A stretch of DNA of 37,368 nt from Prevotella sp. HJM029 (GTDB taxonomy: Bacteria > Bacteroidota > Bacteroidia > Bacteroidales > Bacteroidaceae). The stretch covers positions 1-37,368 of the forward strand of contig NZ_AZHT01000045.1 in NCBI RefSeq assembly GCF_000599605.1, written 5' to 3'. The first letter of the stretch is position 1. Each line of letters begins with the position of its first letter. The notes below the pieces were generated by a model, which worked only from the letters and a program-made list of their open reading frames with translations, had not been told where the DNA came from and searched no databases. The translations under genes and the position numbers were made by a program. Below are positions 18,127 to 27,349 of this stretch, piece after piece.

Positions 18127-18858
18127 CTAATAAACAATATCCTCTAAAAACAGCGCGTGGCCAGGCATGCTCTCCCCCGCTTGGCTGCGGTTGCCATCCG
18201 CCAAGATGTGCTGGAATTCGGACAACGTGATTTTGTGCCGCCCCAAAAGCATAAGTGTCCCCACCGTGGCACGCACCATGTTGCGCAGAAATCGGTTGGC
18301 CGTGATTTCAAAATACCATTCGTGCGCCGCTGTCTGCACCCACTGGCAGGTCGTCACTTCGCAAAGTGTGGTTTTGTTGTCGCCGCCACTTTTGCAAAAG
18401 GCGGCGAAATCGCGCTGTGCCAGCAGCAGTTTACAGCCTTCGTTCATCCGCTTGAAGTCGAGTGGAAAAGTGACGAGCAGCGAATAGTGACGCAGAAAAG
18501 GCGACTTCGCGGTGTGGATGTAATAGCGATAGGTGCGCCATTTTGCCGAGAAACGTGCGTGCATGTCGCCAGCAACCGGCACCAGCTGTTGCACGCTGAT
18601 GTCCCTTGGCAGCATGCGATTTAACCGGTAGACCACCTGTTCTGTGTCTATTTCCTCTGCAAAATCGAAATGTGCCACCATCAACCGTGCATGCACACCC
18701 GTGTCGGTTCGGCCGGCTCCCACCACTTCAATGGGCGTGCGCAAAAGCGTTGTCAAAGCCTGTTGCAGCACAGCCTGCACCGAGATACCATTGGGTTGTA
18801 GCTGCCAGCCATGGTAATTGGTGCCATCATAGCTGAAATAAAGAAAATAGCGCTGCAT
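18127..18858 (-). CDS. truA: tRNA pseudouridine(38-40) synthase TruA
   Basis: Converts uridines 38-40 of tRNA anticodon arms to pseudouridine; 243 residues from the chosen start. The catalytic Asp is D52 in GAGRTDTGVHA. The N-terminal strand YFLYFSYDGTNYHGWQLQ and the later RFLRNMVRATVGTLM are family hallmarks. The ATG at 18858 gives the standard N-terminus. An in-frame ATG at 18879 would add MEHDNPR and overlap the L,D-transpeptidase gene by 14 bases, so it is less likely. It is downstream of and probably co-transcribed with the L,D-transpeptidase gene. Confidence 0.94.
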   Translation of the reverse strand: MQRYFLYFSYDGTNYHGWQLQPNGISVQAVLQQALTTLLRTPIEVVGAGRTDTGVHARLMVAHFDFAEEIDTEQVVYRLNRMLPRDISVQQLVPVAGDMHARFSAKWRTYRYYIHTAKSPFLRHYSLLVTFPLDFKRMNEGCKLLLAQRDFAAFCKSGGDNKTTLCEVTTCQWVQTAAHEWYFEITANRFLRNMVRATVGTLMLLGRHKITLSEFQHILADGNRSQAGESMPGHALFLEDIVY

Positions 18859-18865
18859 ACGGGGG

Positions 18866-20470
18866 TTATCGTGCTCCATAATTCTTTAATATGTTATACA
18901 TCACTTGGTCGTAGCCATAAACGTCGTCGTAGGCGCGCATGACGCCATTAGCATCGGGATAGAGCGTGAAATAGGTGATGAAGAGCGGCACTTCGGGCGT
19001 GATGTTCACCGAGCCTATCAGCAATTGCCGCTTCAAGGTATCTTGCTTCTCGACAACCTTTTCGTCGCCATCGGTGGGTTTCGCTTTCTTTTTCCCGATG
19101 TCAGCCGTCATCGAATATCGTATTTTCTCGGCCAACTGCTCGTCTTTCTCGCCCAAAAGAAAGAGGGCCAACGCATAGGGATGCTGCACGCGGACGCAGC
19201 CATGGCTCACATCGCGCGAGTTTTTGGCAAAGAAGTCGCGCTGATCAGTGTCGTGCAAAAACACACTGAATTTGTTGTTAAAACGAAACACGATGCGCCC
19301 CAGCGAGTTCCCTACCCCGCCCGATTGAATGACCAAGTAGTCTTTGCTCAGGAGCATGCTGGGCGTCACTCGGTCGAGTGGCATTTTTCGTCCTGTCGAA
19401 CGCTGTCGTACAAAGAAATTGCGCGCCTCGAAATATTCAGCATTTCCTGCTTGTGGCAAAATGGATTTTTCGATGATGCTTCGTGGCACAATCCATTGTG
19501 GATTGATGTCCATGCGCATAAAACGGCTCGTGAGCAAGGGTGTTTTCGTGTCTAGGGCACCGCAACCCACGCGCATCTCCAACACGTCTTCACCATTCAC
19601 GGCTCGCAATTGGAATGCGGGAATGTTCACCATCACATATTTGGTATGCTGCGACGGTCTGTCGTCTGTTCGCCAGCGTGCACGTTCCATGTTGCAAAGA
19701 ATGCGCAGACGTTGCTGCGGGTTGGTTTCGATTTGCAGCATCTCCTCATACCTTTTATATAATGCACTTTGCGGAAGAATCTCTTGCAGGAACACCGCTA
19801 AGCTGTCGTGCGCCAATTTGCGTTGACACACGCTGAAAAAACTGCGATTCAACCGCTTCATGGGCACATCAAACAGGCTGCGATAAGACTGCGATGTGGA
19901 ATCGGGCTTCAGTAAATCCAAGTGGTTGAATGTCGTGTAGGGGTTGACAAAACCAAACTGCATGCCGGCAGCATAACGATAATAAGCTTTGGTGAGATTG
20001 TATTCCAATCGGGCGAAAACCTTGTTGATGGCATGGCTACTATCCGAGAAGTCTAAATTACGCGCACGCTGCAAATCATCGGTGATTTGTTGCACACGGA
20101 ATTTCTCTGGTCGGAAGCCCAACTGCTTCACGTTTTGCAAAGCCATTAAGAGCGTTTCAGCCTGCGCATTTACGCCATTTCGTGTAATCCACAAGAATGT
20201 TCCATGCCGCGTATAATGGGCTTTACAGCGCATGTCGGGCATCATCGAGTCGGTATCACTCATCTTCAATTGCGCGATGTAACGCCGTATTTGATGTGAA
20301 TTGAGTACATAGTTCGATTGGCGCAGCGTTGCATAGTGCGATAATTGCAAATCTGCATTGGGATTATCGGCTCGTTCTTTACAAGCTGCGACCAAAATAA
20401 TCATCAAAAAAGTAAATACGTTTATCCTGAAACGATATGCATTCAATGCTTTTGTTCTAAATATAATCAC
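18866..20470 (-). CDS. L,D-transpeptidase family lipoprotein, YcbB/LdtD-like
   Basis: Periplasmic peptidoglycan cross-linking enzyme, 534 residues. The N-terminus is a lipoprotein signal with lipobox VAAC (C30). The YkuD catalytic site is SHGCVRVQ (422-429, C425) with the upstream His in FLHDTDQ (H406) and the Arg in the motif. The long central region (about 150-300) is the helical scaffold found in YcbB-type enzymes. It likely forms 3-3 cross-links or attaches proteins to the wall. Neighbours include rnz upstream (35 bases) and truA downstream (8 bases from its ATG), which are not functionally linked but appear co-transcribed. Confidence 0.88.
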   Translation of the reverse strand: MIIFRTKALNAYRFRINVFTFLMIILVAACKERADNPNADLQLSHYATLRQSNYVLNSHQIRRYIAQLKMSDTDSMMPDMRCKAHYTRHGTFLWITRNGVNAQAETLLMALQNVKQLGFRPEKFRVQQITDDLQRARNLDFSDSSHAINKVFARLEYNLTKAYYRYAAGMQFGFVNPYTTFNHLDLLKPDSTSQSYRSLFDVPMKRLNRSFFSVCQRKLAHDSLAVFLQEILPQSALYKRYEEMLQIETNPQQRLRILCNMERARWRTDDRPSQHTKYVMVNIPAFQLRAVNGEDVLEMRVGCGALDTKTPLLTSRFMRMDINPQWIVPRSIIEKSILPQAGNAEYFEARNFFVRQRSTGRKMPLDRVTPSMLLSKDYLVIQSGGVGNSLGRIVFRFNNKFSVFLHDTDQRDFFAKNSRDVSHGCVRVQHPYALALFLLGEKDEQLAEKIRYSMTADIGKKKAKPTDGDEKVVEKQDTLKRQLLIGSVNITPEVPLFITYFTLYPDANGVMRAYDDVYGYDQVMYNILKNYGAR

Positions 20471-20505
20471 TACATTAGTTCTCTTGTTAATAATCTTTGA
20501 ATATC

Positions 20506-21420
20506 TTAAAGTGTCACAACTAATCCCTCGTCAGACAACATACTCTGTTCGAAAATGGTTTTAGCCTCGTTGAGCAACACATGCTCATCCTCATACCTTG
20601 AACTGTAGTGTCCCAATAATAATTTCCCAACCTTCGCCTCGCGTGCCACCATGGCAGCTTCTTTCGCTGTGGAATGCCAATATTTTTTTGCATGCGCTGC
20701 ACAATCTTCTGCATAGGTGCTCTCGTGATAAAGCACATCAACGCCTTGCAGCAAAGTGTGCAACGTGGGAATATAGCGCGTGTCGCTACAATAGGCATAA
20801 GCTCGTGTTGGGTCGGCAGGCGTTGTTAATTGTTCGTGTGGAATGACGTCTCCTGCTGGTGAGACCCAATCCTGCCCTACCTTGATGTTGTTGATTTGGC
20901 TCACCGGCACATGATAAAAATCTATCATTGCACGATTAATATGTGGCAGTTTGGGCTTTTCTCGAAACAAGAAGCCGCATGTAGGCACCCGATGTTGCAG
21001 GGGAATGGTTGTCACGGTCAATCCCCTGTCCTCATAAATTATTTTACTTTGCGTAGTGTCTAACCCATGAAAAGTAACCTCAAAGCCCAACGTTGCACAG
21101 AAGAAAGCAAGCTGCTCCTGAAATATAGTTTCGAATTCTTGAGGAGCATAGATGTGCATAGGAGCAGTGCGACCAAGCATTCCAAACGTACTCAACAAGC
21201 CCAATAAACCAAAACAATGGTCACCATGCAAATGCGAAATGAAAATGGCTTGCAGCTTTGCAAAATGAATATGCGTATGGCGTAATTGCATTTGTGTGCC
21301 TTCCCCACAATCAATCATAAAAAATTTATCACCCATTTCAACCACTTGAGATGAAGCATTGTGGCGTAGTGTAGGTAAGGCAGAACCGCAACCTAAAATA
21401 TGAATCTTAAAAGTATTCAT
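20506..21420 (-). CDS. rnz: Ribonuclease Z
   Basis: Metallo-beta-lactamase-fold endonuclease that trims tRNA 3' trailers; 304 residues. It has the metal motif SHLHGDH (in FISHLHGDHCFGL, about residues 62-68) and the N-terminal HILGCGSALPT with MIDCGEGTQMQLR, typical of RNase Z. Later ligands lie in YCSDTRY, YHESTY and LLGHYSSRY. An ATG three codons upstream (21429) is also in frame; the shorter start aligns with the usual MxxFxxHILGCGSA beginning. The upstream lipoprotein gene ends at 21446. Confidence 0.94.
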   Translation of the reverse strand: MNTFKIHILGCGSALPTLRHNASSQVVEMGDKFFMIDCGEGTQMQLRHTHIHFAKLQAIFISHLHGDHCFGLLGLLSTFGMLGRTAPMHIYAPQEFETIFQEQLAFFCATLGFEVTFHGLDTTQSKIIYEDRGLTVTTIPLQHRVPTCGFLFREKPKLPHINRAMIDFYHVPVSQINNIKVGQDWVSPAGDVIPHEQLTTPADPTRAYAYCSDTRYIPTLHTLLQGVDVLYHESTYAEDCAAHAKKYWHSTAKEAAMVAREAKVGKLLLGHYSSRYEDEHVLLNEAKTIFEQSMLSDEGLVVTL

Positions 21421-21445
21421 AGTGACCATCCTGTTGAATAGAAAG

Positions 21446-22003
21446 CTATTGCAGGCGATGATAGGCGAAAATGCCCTCCTTATTTTCTAAATACAGAGAA
21501 TCGGCACCTAAGTTATCAATGGCAAACGTATCTCTGTTGAGTAACAATTGACCATTATAAACTCTCCATTCTGTCCAAGGGTTTTGCTCTGCTTTTACAC
21601 TACTTTTCACAATGCCGCCTTCAAGTATTTCAAATTGCTTGTCTATACTTATCCATTTACCTTGTAAAGTAGTAAGATTTATTACACGATTTGCATAAGA
21701 TTCTCCATCAACTTTGTGCCCAATTACAGCTAAGCGATCACCACAGAGCAATCCACCTAATATCACAGCTGAATCTGGCCCTTCTTCTAACAATGTATAA
21801 TGCAACGTATCTCCCATATCGGTGATAAGTTCAAGATGGTGCATAGAGGTGCCCTCCCCGCATATTCCATAGGTTGTGGTGTCATTTTGAGCCATTTGTG
21901 CCATCTCGCTTGTAGATTGATTGTTACGCGCTGTTTTAGGTCTACAACCATTAACAATCACAACAGCCAAAACGGTAACCATAAGGAAAATTATTTTCTT
22001 CAT
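21446..22003 (-). CDS. Lipocalin-like lipoprotein
   Basis: Predicted lipoprotein of 185 residues: a hydrophobic signal ends in lipobox VNGC (C20). The mature part is beta-rich with LQGKWISIDKQFEILEGG, VYNGQLLLNR and DSLYLENKEGIFAYHR. This order (GKW start, repeated strands, final YxR) is that of lipocalin-like domain proteins common in Bacteroidota. It would sit in the outer or inner membrane facing the periplasm. Ligand is unknown. It lies between mazG (14 bases away) and rnz on the same strand. Confidence 0.75.
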   Translation of the reverse strand: MKKIIFLMVTVLAVVIVNGCRPKTARNNQSTSEMAQMAQNDTTTYGICGEGTSMHHLELITDMGDTLHYTLLEEGPDSAVILGGLLCGDRLAVIGHKVDGESYANRVINLTTLQGKWISIDKQFEILEGGIVKSSVKAEQNPWTEWRVYNGQLLLNRDTFAIDNLGADSLYLENKEGIFAYHRLQ

Positions 22004-22017
22004 ATTCAGTCCTCCAA

Positions 22018-22911
22018 TTATTTTTCTTCTTTTCGTTTTGCTTCATTCCAAAGTGCCTCCATCTCTTCCAACGACAGATTGCTCAACGCACGACCTTGCG
22101 CTTTAGCTTGTGCTTCAACATAGCTAAAACGGCGGATAAATTTTTGGTTGGTTTGTTCAAGGGCACTATCTGGATTGAGTTGGTAGAGACGTGCTGCATT
22201 CACTAAGCTGAAAAGCACATCACCCAATTCTGCTTGTGCATGTTTTGTATCACCCTGCTCAAACTCAGCTTCTAATTCATCCAATTCTTCACGCACCTTT
22301 TGCCATACATCGCGTCGATTCTTCCAATCAAATCCCACATTGCGCGCCTTCTCTTGAATGCGTGTGGCCTTAATGAGCGAGGGAAGTGAAGTCGGTACAC
22401 CCGATAGTATAGTTTCATTACCATGGTGCTCACGTTGTTTGCGCTGCTCCCAGGATGCCTCCACTGCTGATGCTGTCGTAGGGTTGGCATGTGTTGCTGT
22501 AACCTCATCAGTCCGATAGACTACCTGTCCAGTGGAATTAATTTCCATTTCAGGATTGACCACACGCCATATCCCTCCTTTATTCCAGTCGATGAAATCG
22601 TGGCGATACATTAATTTGTCACTGTGGGCATCACAAACATCGGCAATGTCGAATTGCCCCTGTTCTTCAGCCAACTTTGCATAAAACACAATATGTTCCA
22701 ACACATCACCCAACTCCTTACATATTTCTCGTACGTCACCCTTCAGTAGCGCATCGCTGAGTTCATAAACCTCTTCAATAGTATAGGGACGTAAACTCTC
22801 ACATATCTGCTTTCGATCCCATGGACATTCTTTCCGTAATCGTTCTTGTATATCCAATAGACGAGCAAAGGCTTGCAACTTTTCTTCTCGAGAATGATTT
22901 TTCGTTTTCAT
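22018..22911 (-). CDS. mazG: Nucleoside triphosphate pyrophosphohydrolase MazG
   Basis: House-cleaning NTP pyrophosphatase of 297 residues with two MazG domains. The first has ECPWDRKQ, EEVYEL (46-51) and ELGDVLEHIVFYA (66-78). The second has RNVGFDWKNR, EELDELEAEFE (208-218) and ELGDVLFSLVNAARL (228-242). The linker after YRH (about residues 106-140) holds some 30 extra residues (DWNKGGIWRVV, NSTGQVVYR) where relatives usually have a short RHPHVFG segment. The ATG at 22911 is only a few bases after a TACCTTTG element, so the transcript may be almost leaderless. First gene of the long minus-strand run to dapA. Confidence 0.93.
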   Translation of the reverse strand: MKTKNHSREEKLQAFARLLDIQERLRKECPWDRKQICESLRPYTIEEVYELSDALLKGDVREICKELGDVLEHIVFYAKLAEEQGQFDIADVCDAHSDKLMYRHDFIDWNKGGIWRVVNPEMEINSTGQVVYRTDEVTATHANPTTASAVEASWEQRKQREHHGNETILSGVPTSLPSLIKATRIQEKARNVGFDWKNRRDVWQKVREELDELEAEFEQGDTKHAQAELGDVLFSLVNAARLYQLNPDSALEQTNQKFIRRFSYVEAQAKAQGRALSNLSLEEMEALWNEAKRKEEK

Positions 22912-22915
22912 GCGC

Positions 22916-22923
22916 CAAAGGTA
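22916..22923 (-). promoter_or_regulatory. Candidate -7 element (TACCTTTG) for mazG
   Basis: TACCTTTG on the minus strand ends 4 bases before the mazG ATG (22911). If used, the mRNA would be leaderless or nearly so. The closest TTG upstream is 24 bases away, longer than ideal, so the call is tentative. Confidence 0.35.
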
Positions 22924-23107
22924 ACCAATAATTTTCAGTTAGCCATGCAACACTTGTGCATTTTATACCTTTTACTTAGAAAACGTGGATGCTATTTTCA
23001 AGGAGCACTATCATAGTTATTTTTCTATTAAGGGTCATGCTTTCAACAGAAAGAGTGAAGGACACTGAAAGAAAAGAGGATGAAAAGATAAATTGATAAA
23101 AATAACC

Positions 23108-23137
23108 TTGAGCATGCCCACTTTTTTATTATCTTTG
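23108..23137 (+). promoter_or_regulatory. Promoter for ftsY-rimO-HU operon
   Basis: TTG (23108-23110), a 19-base spacer and TATCTTTG (23130-23137) match the Bacteroidota -33/-7 consensus. It lies about 60 bases upstream of the ftsY ATG in the divergent mazG-ftsY gap. It is the only clear promoter before the four rightward genes. Confidence 0.7.
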
Positions 23138-23198
23138 CAGACAAAACGACAATAAAAGCGCATTCACTGCACAATATCAATACTTTTTTAAGAACAAA

Positions 23199-24149
23199 AT
23201 GGGAATATTCGGACTATTCAACAAAAAGAGCAAGGAAACGCTCGATAAAGGGCTCGAAAAGACTAAGGAGAGCGTATTTGGTAAGTTGACACGCGCCGTG
23301 GCAGGAAAATCTAAAATCGATGACGATGTGCTCGATAATTTAGAAGAAGTACTCATCACCAGCGATGTTGGGGTTGAAACAACGCTCAAAATTATTCATC
23401 GCATTGAGGAACGTGTAGCCCGCGATAAATATGTCTCAACAATAGAGCTGAACACTATCCTTCGTGAAGAAATTATGGCATTAATGGCTGAAAACAATGC
23501 CCTTGATAATGATAATTGGGAATTGCCAGCTAATCACAAGCCTTATGTGATTTTGGTGGTAGGTGTAAATGGGGTGGGTAAAACTACTACCATAGGCAAA
23601 TTGGCTCATCAATTTAAAAATGCTGGTAAAAAAGTGTATCTTGGAGCAGCTGATACGTTCAGAGCCGCTGCCGTGGAACAAATCTCTATTTGGGGAGAAC
23701 GTGTAGGTGTTCCTGTCGTAAAGCAACAAATGGGGGCTGATCCTGCCAGTGTAGCATTTGACACATTACAAAGTGCTAAGGCAAATGCAGCAGATGTAGT
23801 ATTGATTGACACTGCTGGGCGGTTACACAACAAGGTAAACCTCATGAATGAGCTTAAAAAGATAAAAGAGGTTATGAAAAAGGTGACGCCCACCGCTCCA
23901 GATGAAGTGATGCTGGTGTTAGATGGTAGTACTGGACAAAATGCTTTCGAACAGGCTAAGCAATTTTCGGCTGTTACACAAATTACCAGCTTGGCTATTA
24001 CAAAATTAGATGGAACGGCAAAAGGTGGTGTGGTGATAGGTATCAGTGATCAGCTAAAAGTACCAGTAAAATACATTGGTTTGGGTGAGCAGATGGATGA
24101 CTTACAACTATTCAATCGCCGTGAATTTGTCGACTCACTATGCACTTAA
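23199..24149 (+). CDS. ftsY: Signal recognition particle receptor FtsY
   Basis: SRP-GTPase that receives ribosome-SRP complexes at the inner membrane; 316 residues. NG-domain motifs: G1 GVNGVGKTT (122-130), DTFRAAAVEQ, G3 DTAGR, and TKLDGTAKGG. The N-terminus is short (no long acidic A domain), as usual for Bacteroidota FtsY, and contains an amphipathic basic helix (NKKSKETLDKGLEKTKE) for membrane binding. It is followed by rimO after 20 bases. Confidence 0.97.
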   Translation: MGIFGLFNKKSKETLDKGLEKTKESVFGKLTRAVAGKSKIDDDVLDNLEEVLITSDVGVETTLKIIHRIEERVARDKYVSTIELNTILREEIMALMAENNALDNDNWELPANHKPYVILVVGVNGVGKTTTIGKLAHQFKNAGKKVYLGAADTFRAAAVEQISIWGERVGVPVVKQQMGADPASVAFDTLQSAKANAADVVLIDTAGRLHNKVNLMNELKKIKEVMKKVTPTAPDEVMLVLDGSTGQNAFEQAKQFSAVTQITSLAITKLDGTAKGGVVIGISDQLKVPVKYIGLGEQMDDLQLFNRREFVDSLCT

Positions 24150-24169
24150 TCATGCTGTAAGGATAAATA

Positions 24170-25468
24170 ATGAAGAAAAACCAAATCGATATTGTTACCA
24201 TGGGTTGCTCAAAAAATCTGGTTGATAGTGAGATTTTAATGCAGCAATTCGAGGCCAATGGCTATCATTGTGTACACGATAGTAAGCATCCTGATGGCGA
24301 AATTGCCGTTATCAACACGTGCGGTTTTATTGAGTCGGCCAAAGAAGAGAGTATTCATACCATCTTAGAGTTTGTGCAAGCTAAGACAGAAGGCCGTCTG
24401 AATAAACTTTTCGTTATGGGATGTCTTTCTCAACGCTACAAAAACGAATTGGAGAAAGAAATCCCTGAAGTTGATAAGTTTTATGGTAAATTTAATTATA
24501 AGCAATTGCTCTATGATTTAGGTAAAGCTGATATTGTCGCTTGCAACGGCAGCCGTCATCTCACCACCCCACGCCATTATGCTTATCTCAAGATTGCAGA
24601 AGGTTGCGATCGGCATTGTGCCTATTGCGCTATCCCCATCATTACAGGTAAGCATGTCAGTCGTCAGAAGAGAGACATCTTGCAAGAGGTGAAGGACTTG
24701 GTAGCAAAAGGTGTGAAAGAATTTCAAGTGATTGCGCAGGAACTCACTTATTATGGTGTCGATCTTGACGGGCAACGACACATCGCCGACCTGATTCGTG
24801 ATATAGCAGATATCAAAGGTGTTAAGTGGATACGATTGCATTATGCCTATCCCAATCAATTTCCCTTAGAGCTATTGGACGTCATGCGTGAGAAGCCTAA
24901 TGTTTGCAATTATTTGGATATTGCACTACAACATATTTCAAATCCCATGCTCAAGGCTATGCAACGCCACGTAACAAAGGAAGAAACCATGACACTTATT
25001 AAGCATATACGCAAAAAAGTGCCAGGCATTTACCTACGTACAACACTTATGGTGGGATTTCCTGGCGAAACCGAAGACGAATTTAACGAGTTGGTCGACT
25101 TTGTGAAATGGGCTAAGTTTGAACGTATGGGGGCTTTCGCTTATTCAGAAGAAGAAGGAACTTATAGTGCTCAGCATTATCAAGACAATGTTCCAGAAGC
25201 TGTAAAACAACGGCGCTTAGATACATTGATGGCCGTGCAACAAGAAATTAGTAGTGAAATCCAGGCTCAAAGCATTGGTAAAATTATGTCTGTAATCATA
25301 GACCGAAAGGAAGGCGATTACTATGTAGGCAGAACTCAATACAGTTCGCCAGAGGTTGACCCCGAGGTGCTGATTGCTGCAGAGAAACCCTTGCGCGTAG
25401 GTAGTTTCTACAATGTAGAGATTACTGATAGTGAAGCCTTCGATTGGTTTGGACGTGTGGTGAAATAA
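24170..25468 (+). CDS. rimO: Ribosomal protein S12 methylthiotransferase RimO
   Basis: Radical SAM methylthiotransferase that modifies a conserved Asp of ribosomal protein S12; 432 residues. Cysteines for the auxiliary cluster are C13 (MGCSKNLVDSE), C51 (NTCGFI) and C85 (MGCLSQRY). The radical SAM cluster is C146-C150-C153 (EGCDRHCAYCAIP). A TRAM domain closes the protein (SVIIDRKEGDYYVGRTQYSSPEV). The KNLVDSE signature separates RimO from MiaB. It is followed closely by the HU gene (start 25480). Confidence 0.97.
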   Translation: MKKNQIDIVTMGCSKNLVDSEILMQQFEANGYHCVHDSKHPDGEIAVINTCGFIESAKEESIHTILEFVQAKTEGRLNKLFVMGCLSQRYKNELEKEIPEVDKFYGKFNYKQLLYDLGKADIVACNGSRHLTTPRHYAYLKIAEGCDRHCAYCAIPIITGKHVSRQKRDILQEVKDLVAKGVKEFQVIAQELTYYGVDLDGQRHIADLIRDIADIKGVKWIRLHYAYPNQFPLELLDVMREKPNVCNYLDIALQHISNPMLKAMQRHVTKEETMTLIKHIRKKVPGIYLRTTLMVGFPGETEDEFNELVDFVKWAKFERMGAFAYSEEEGTYSAQHYQDNVPEAVKQRRLDTLMAVQQEISSEIQAQSIGKIMSVIIDRKEGDYYVGRTQYSSPEVDPEVLIAAEKPLRVGSFYNVEITDSEAFDWFGRVVK

Positions 25469-25479
25469 AATATTTTTCG

Positions 25480-25773
25480 ATGAACAACAAAGAATTTATT
25501 GCCGAGCTGGCGCAACGGACAGGCTACACACAAGCTGATACACAAAAATTGGTTAATGCCCTTATCGAAGGTATGGGAAATCGTTTCGGAATAGGAGAAA
25601 ATATAGTTATGACTGGCTTTGGAACTTTTGAGGTAAAAAAACGTTTGGAGCGGATTATCGTTAGTCCCTCTACGGGACAACGTATGCTCGTTCCACCGAA
25701 ATTAGTTTTAGGTTTTAAACCGGTAACGACACTAAAAGAACGGTTAAAGAGTGGAGAGGAAGGGAATGACTAA
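25480..25773 (+). CDS. HU family DNA-binding protein
   Basis: Histone-like protein of 97 residues. The N-terminal helical dimerisation part is NNKEFIAELAQRTGYTQ and the beta-arm region is MTGFGTFEVKKRLERIIVSP, continuing through TGQRMLVPPKLVLGFKP. It binds and bends DNA without strong sequence preference. The start is the ATG at 25480, 12 bases after the rimO stop; a further-upstream in-frame start would lie inside rimO. Its 3' end overlaps the next gene by 8 bases. Confidence 0.93.
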   Translation: MNNKEFIAELAQRTGYTQADTQKLVNALIEGMGNRFGIGENIVMTGFGTFEVKKRLERIIVSPSTGQRMLVPPKLVLGFKPVTTLKERLKSGEEGND

Positions 25774-27070
25774 TTTGAAAGATATTGCAAAGCATTTGGT
25801 CGAAAAGCATGAATTGACGGCCGCCGATGCCGAATATTTTGTAGCACAATTTATCGAAACACTACAAGATAGTGTGTTGTCCGAGAAATTGGTTAAAGTA
25901 AAAGGTCTCGGTGCATTCAAACTTACGCCCATCAGTGCACGTGAAAGTATAGATGTAAATACGGGTGACCGCATTGTAATTGAAGGGCGGGACAAGATTA
26001 CCTTTACACCTGATAATGCAATGAAAGGCTTAGTCAATCGACCATTTTCTCAATTCGACACTGTAGTGCTCAATGCAGGAGTCGCTTTTGACGAAGCGAT
26101 GGAGGACAATATCTCTGAAATAAAAAATGCTAGCTCTTCTAACCAGGAAAAGAAGGAATGCTCAATCGGCATCGCCAATGAAAAACAGGCAGTAGCTCTT
26201 GCAGAAGAAGAGAACAAGAATCAAGCTGTAAATTCTGATGTAACAGAAAAGGAAGACTCTGAGGTTAGAGAAAATATATTTATGGCGGATATGAAAGATA
26301 AACCAGAGCCTACACCTTCTTCAACTATCAATGCAGAGGGAAAAAAACTAACAAGGGAAACAGCTGTTCTAACTCCCCAAATAAAGAACGATCCCCCAAC
26401 TACAGCCTTCAACCAGTCAGAAACGATTGCTCCAATACAAGAATTAGAACAAGAAACCGAAGTTGCACTTGAAACCTCTCATCAGCCAATACAGCGCTGG
26501 ATAAAATGGACTATGGGCTTTTGTATATGCTCACTAATTGTACTAATGGGGATATGTTTCTATCTCATGGGTGAAATCCATCTTCGCAATCATCGTATAG
26601 ATAATCTCATGACGCTAATGCAACAAAAACGCTTAAAGAAAGAAAATACGAAAGCAAAAATAACATCAGCCACATCTACAACAATGAATCGACAATTTGC
26701 CAAAAATGATTCTTTAATGGAAAGAGCTCAGCAGATTGATAGGCAACAGCACCAAACAAGAAAAATGGCAACCAAGGATGTACAGTACCCTTCGGTAACA
26801 TCTAAAGTTATTGCTAAGTCAAGTGAATATGAAGCCATGAATCAACGGGACGTCCGCATACGAACAGGCGCCTACAATATCATTGGTATAAAGACGATAG
26901 TCAAGGTTGGAGCAGGACAGACTTTACATGCGATTAGTGATGCTTATTTGGGCCCAGGAATGGAATGTTATATAGAAGCATTGAATAGCCACAACCTACC
27001 CCTAAAAGCAGGCGATGAGGTTAAGATTCCTCTACTACGTCTGAAAAAGCACGCCAATGCATCGCATTGA
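25766..27070 (+). CDS. Membrane-tethered HU-like protein with C-terminal LysM-like domain
   Basis: A 434-residue protein with unusual layout. Residues 1-90 form an HU/IHF-like fold (LKDIAKHLVEKHELTAADAE, VKVKGLGAFKLTPIS, DKITFTPDNAMKGLVNRP). A long acidic, low-complexity linker follows (about 110-240). One transmembrane helix spans about 249-269 (WTMGFCICSLIVLMGICFYL). A basic coiled or disordered region comes next, then a LysM-like segment near the end (GAGQTLHAISDAYLGPG to KAGDEVKIPLL). This predicts a cytoplasmic DNA-binding head and an extracytoplasmic wall-binding tail. The ATG at 25766 overlaps the upstream HU gene by 8 bases. Function is inferred from domains only; a nucleoid-to-envelope tether is a plausible idea. 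Confidence 0.75.
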   Translation: MTNLKDIAKHLVEKHELTAADAEYFVAQFIETLQDSVLSEKLVKVKGLGAFKLTPISARESIDVNTGDRIVIEGRDKITFTPDNAMKGLVNRPFSQFDTVVLNAGVAFDEAMEDNISEIKNASSSNQEKKECSIGIANEKQAVALAEEENKNQAVNSDVTEKEDSEVRENIFMADMKDKPEPTPSSTINAEGKKLTRETAVLTPQIKNDPPTTAFNQSETIAPIQELEQETEVALETSHQPIQRWIKWTMGFCICSLIVLMGICFYLMGEIHLRNHRIDNLMTLMQQKRLKKENTKAKITSATSTTMNRQFAKNDSLMERAQQIDRQQHQTRKMATKDVQYPSVTSKVIAKSSEYEAMNQRDVRIRTGAYNIIGIKTIVKVGAGQTLHAISDAYLGPGMECYIEALNSHNLPLKAGDEVKIPLLRLKKHANASH

Positions 27071-27317
27071 TTTCATATATATTTCTAAGCATGTCTCACT
27101 CTGGACTTTTTATTGATTCGTAGGCCAATGCTTACGACTTCCACCCTTTGTTACTCCGTTTGTAGGTTCAGGGCTGCTTAAATATTCAAGATGGAAGAGT
27201 AATTTTTTCATAGTTAATTGTAAGAGTTGACCTCCGTATTAGAAGCAGACGTCCTTAACTCTAAGCAATAAAGTTGTCCGCTATCAAACGGAAGAATAAA
27301 AACGGCTGGTAAAACTA

Positions 27318-27346
27318 AAAAGGGATACATCCCCTGTACCCCTTTT
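27318..27346 (+). terminator. Weak hairpin with T-run
   Basis: AAAAGGG and TAC (27318-27328) pair with GTA and CCCTTTT (27336-27346), with one A-C mismatch and a short loop. T and A runs at the two ends allow use in either direction. It is 250 bases after the nearest rightward gene, so its role is uncertain. Confidence 0.4.
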
Positions 27347-27349
27347 CGT

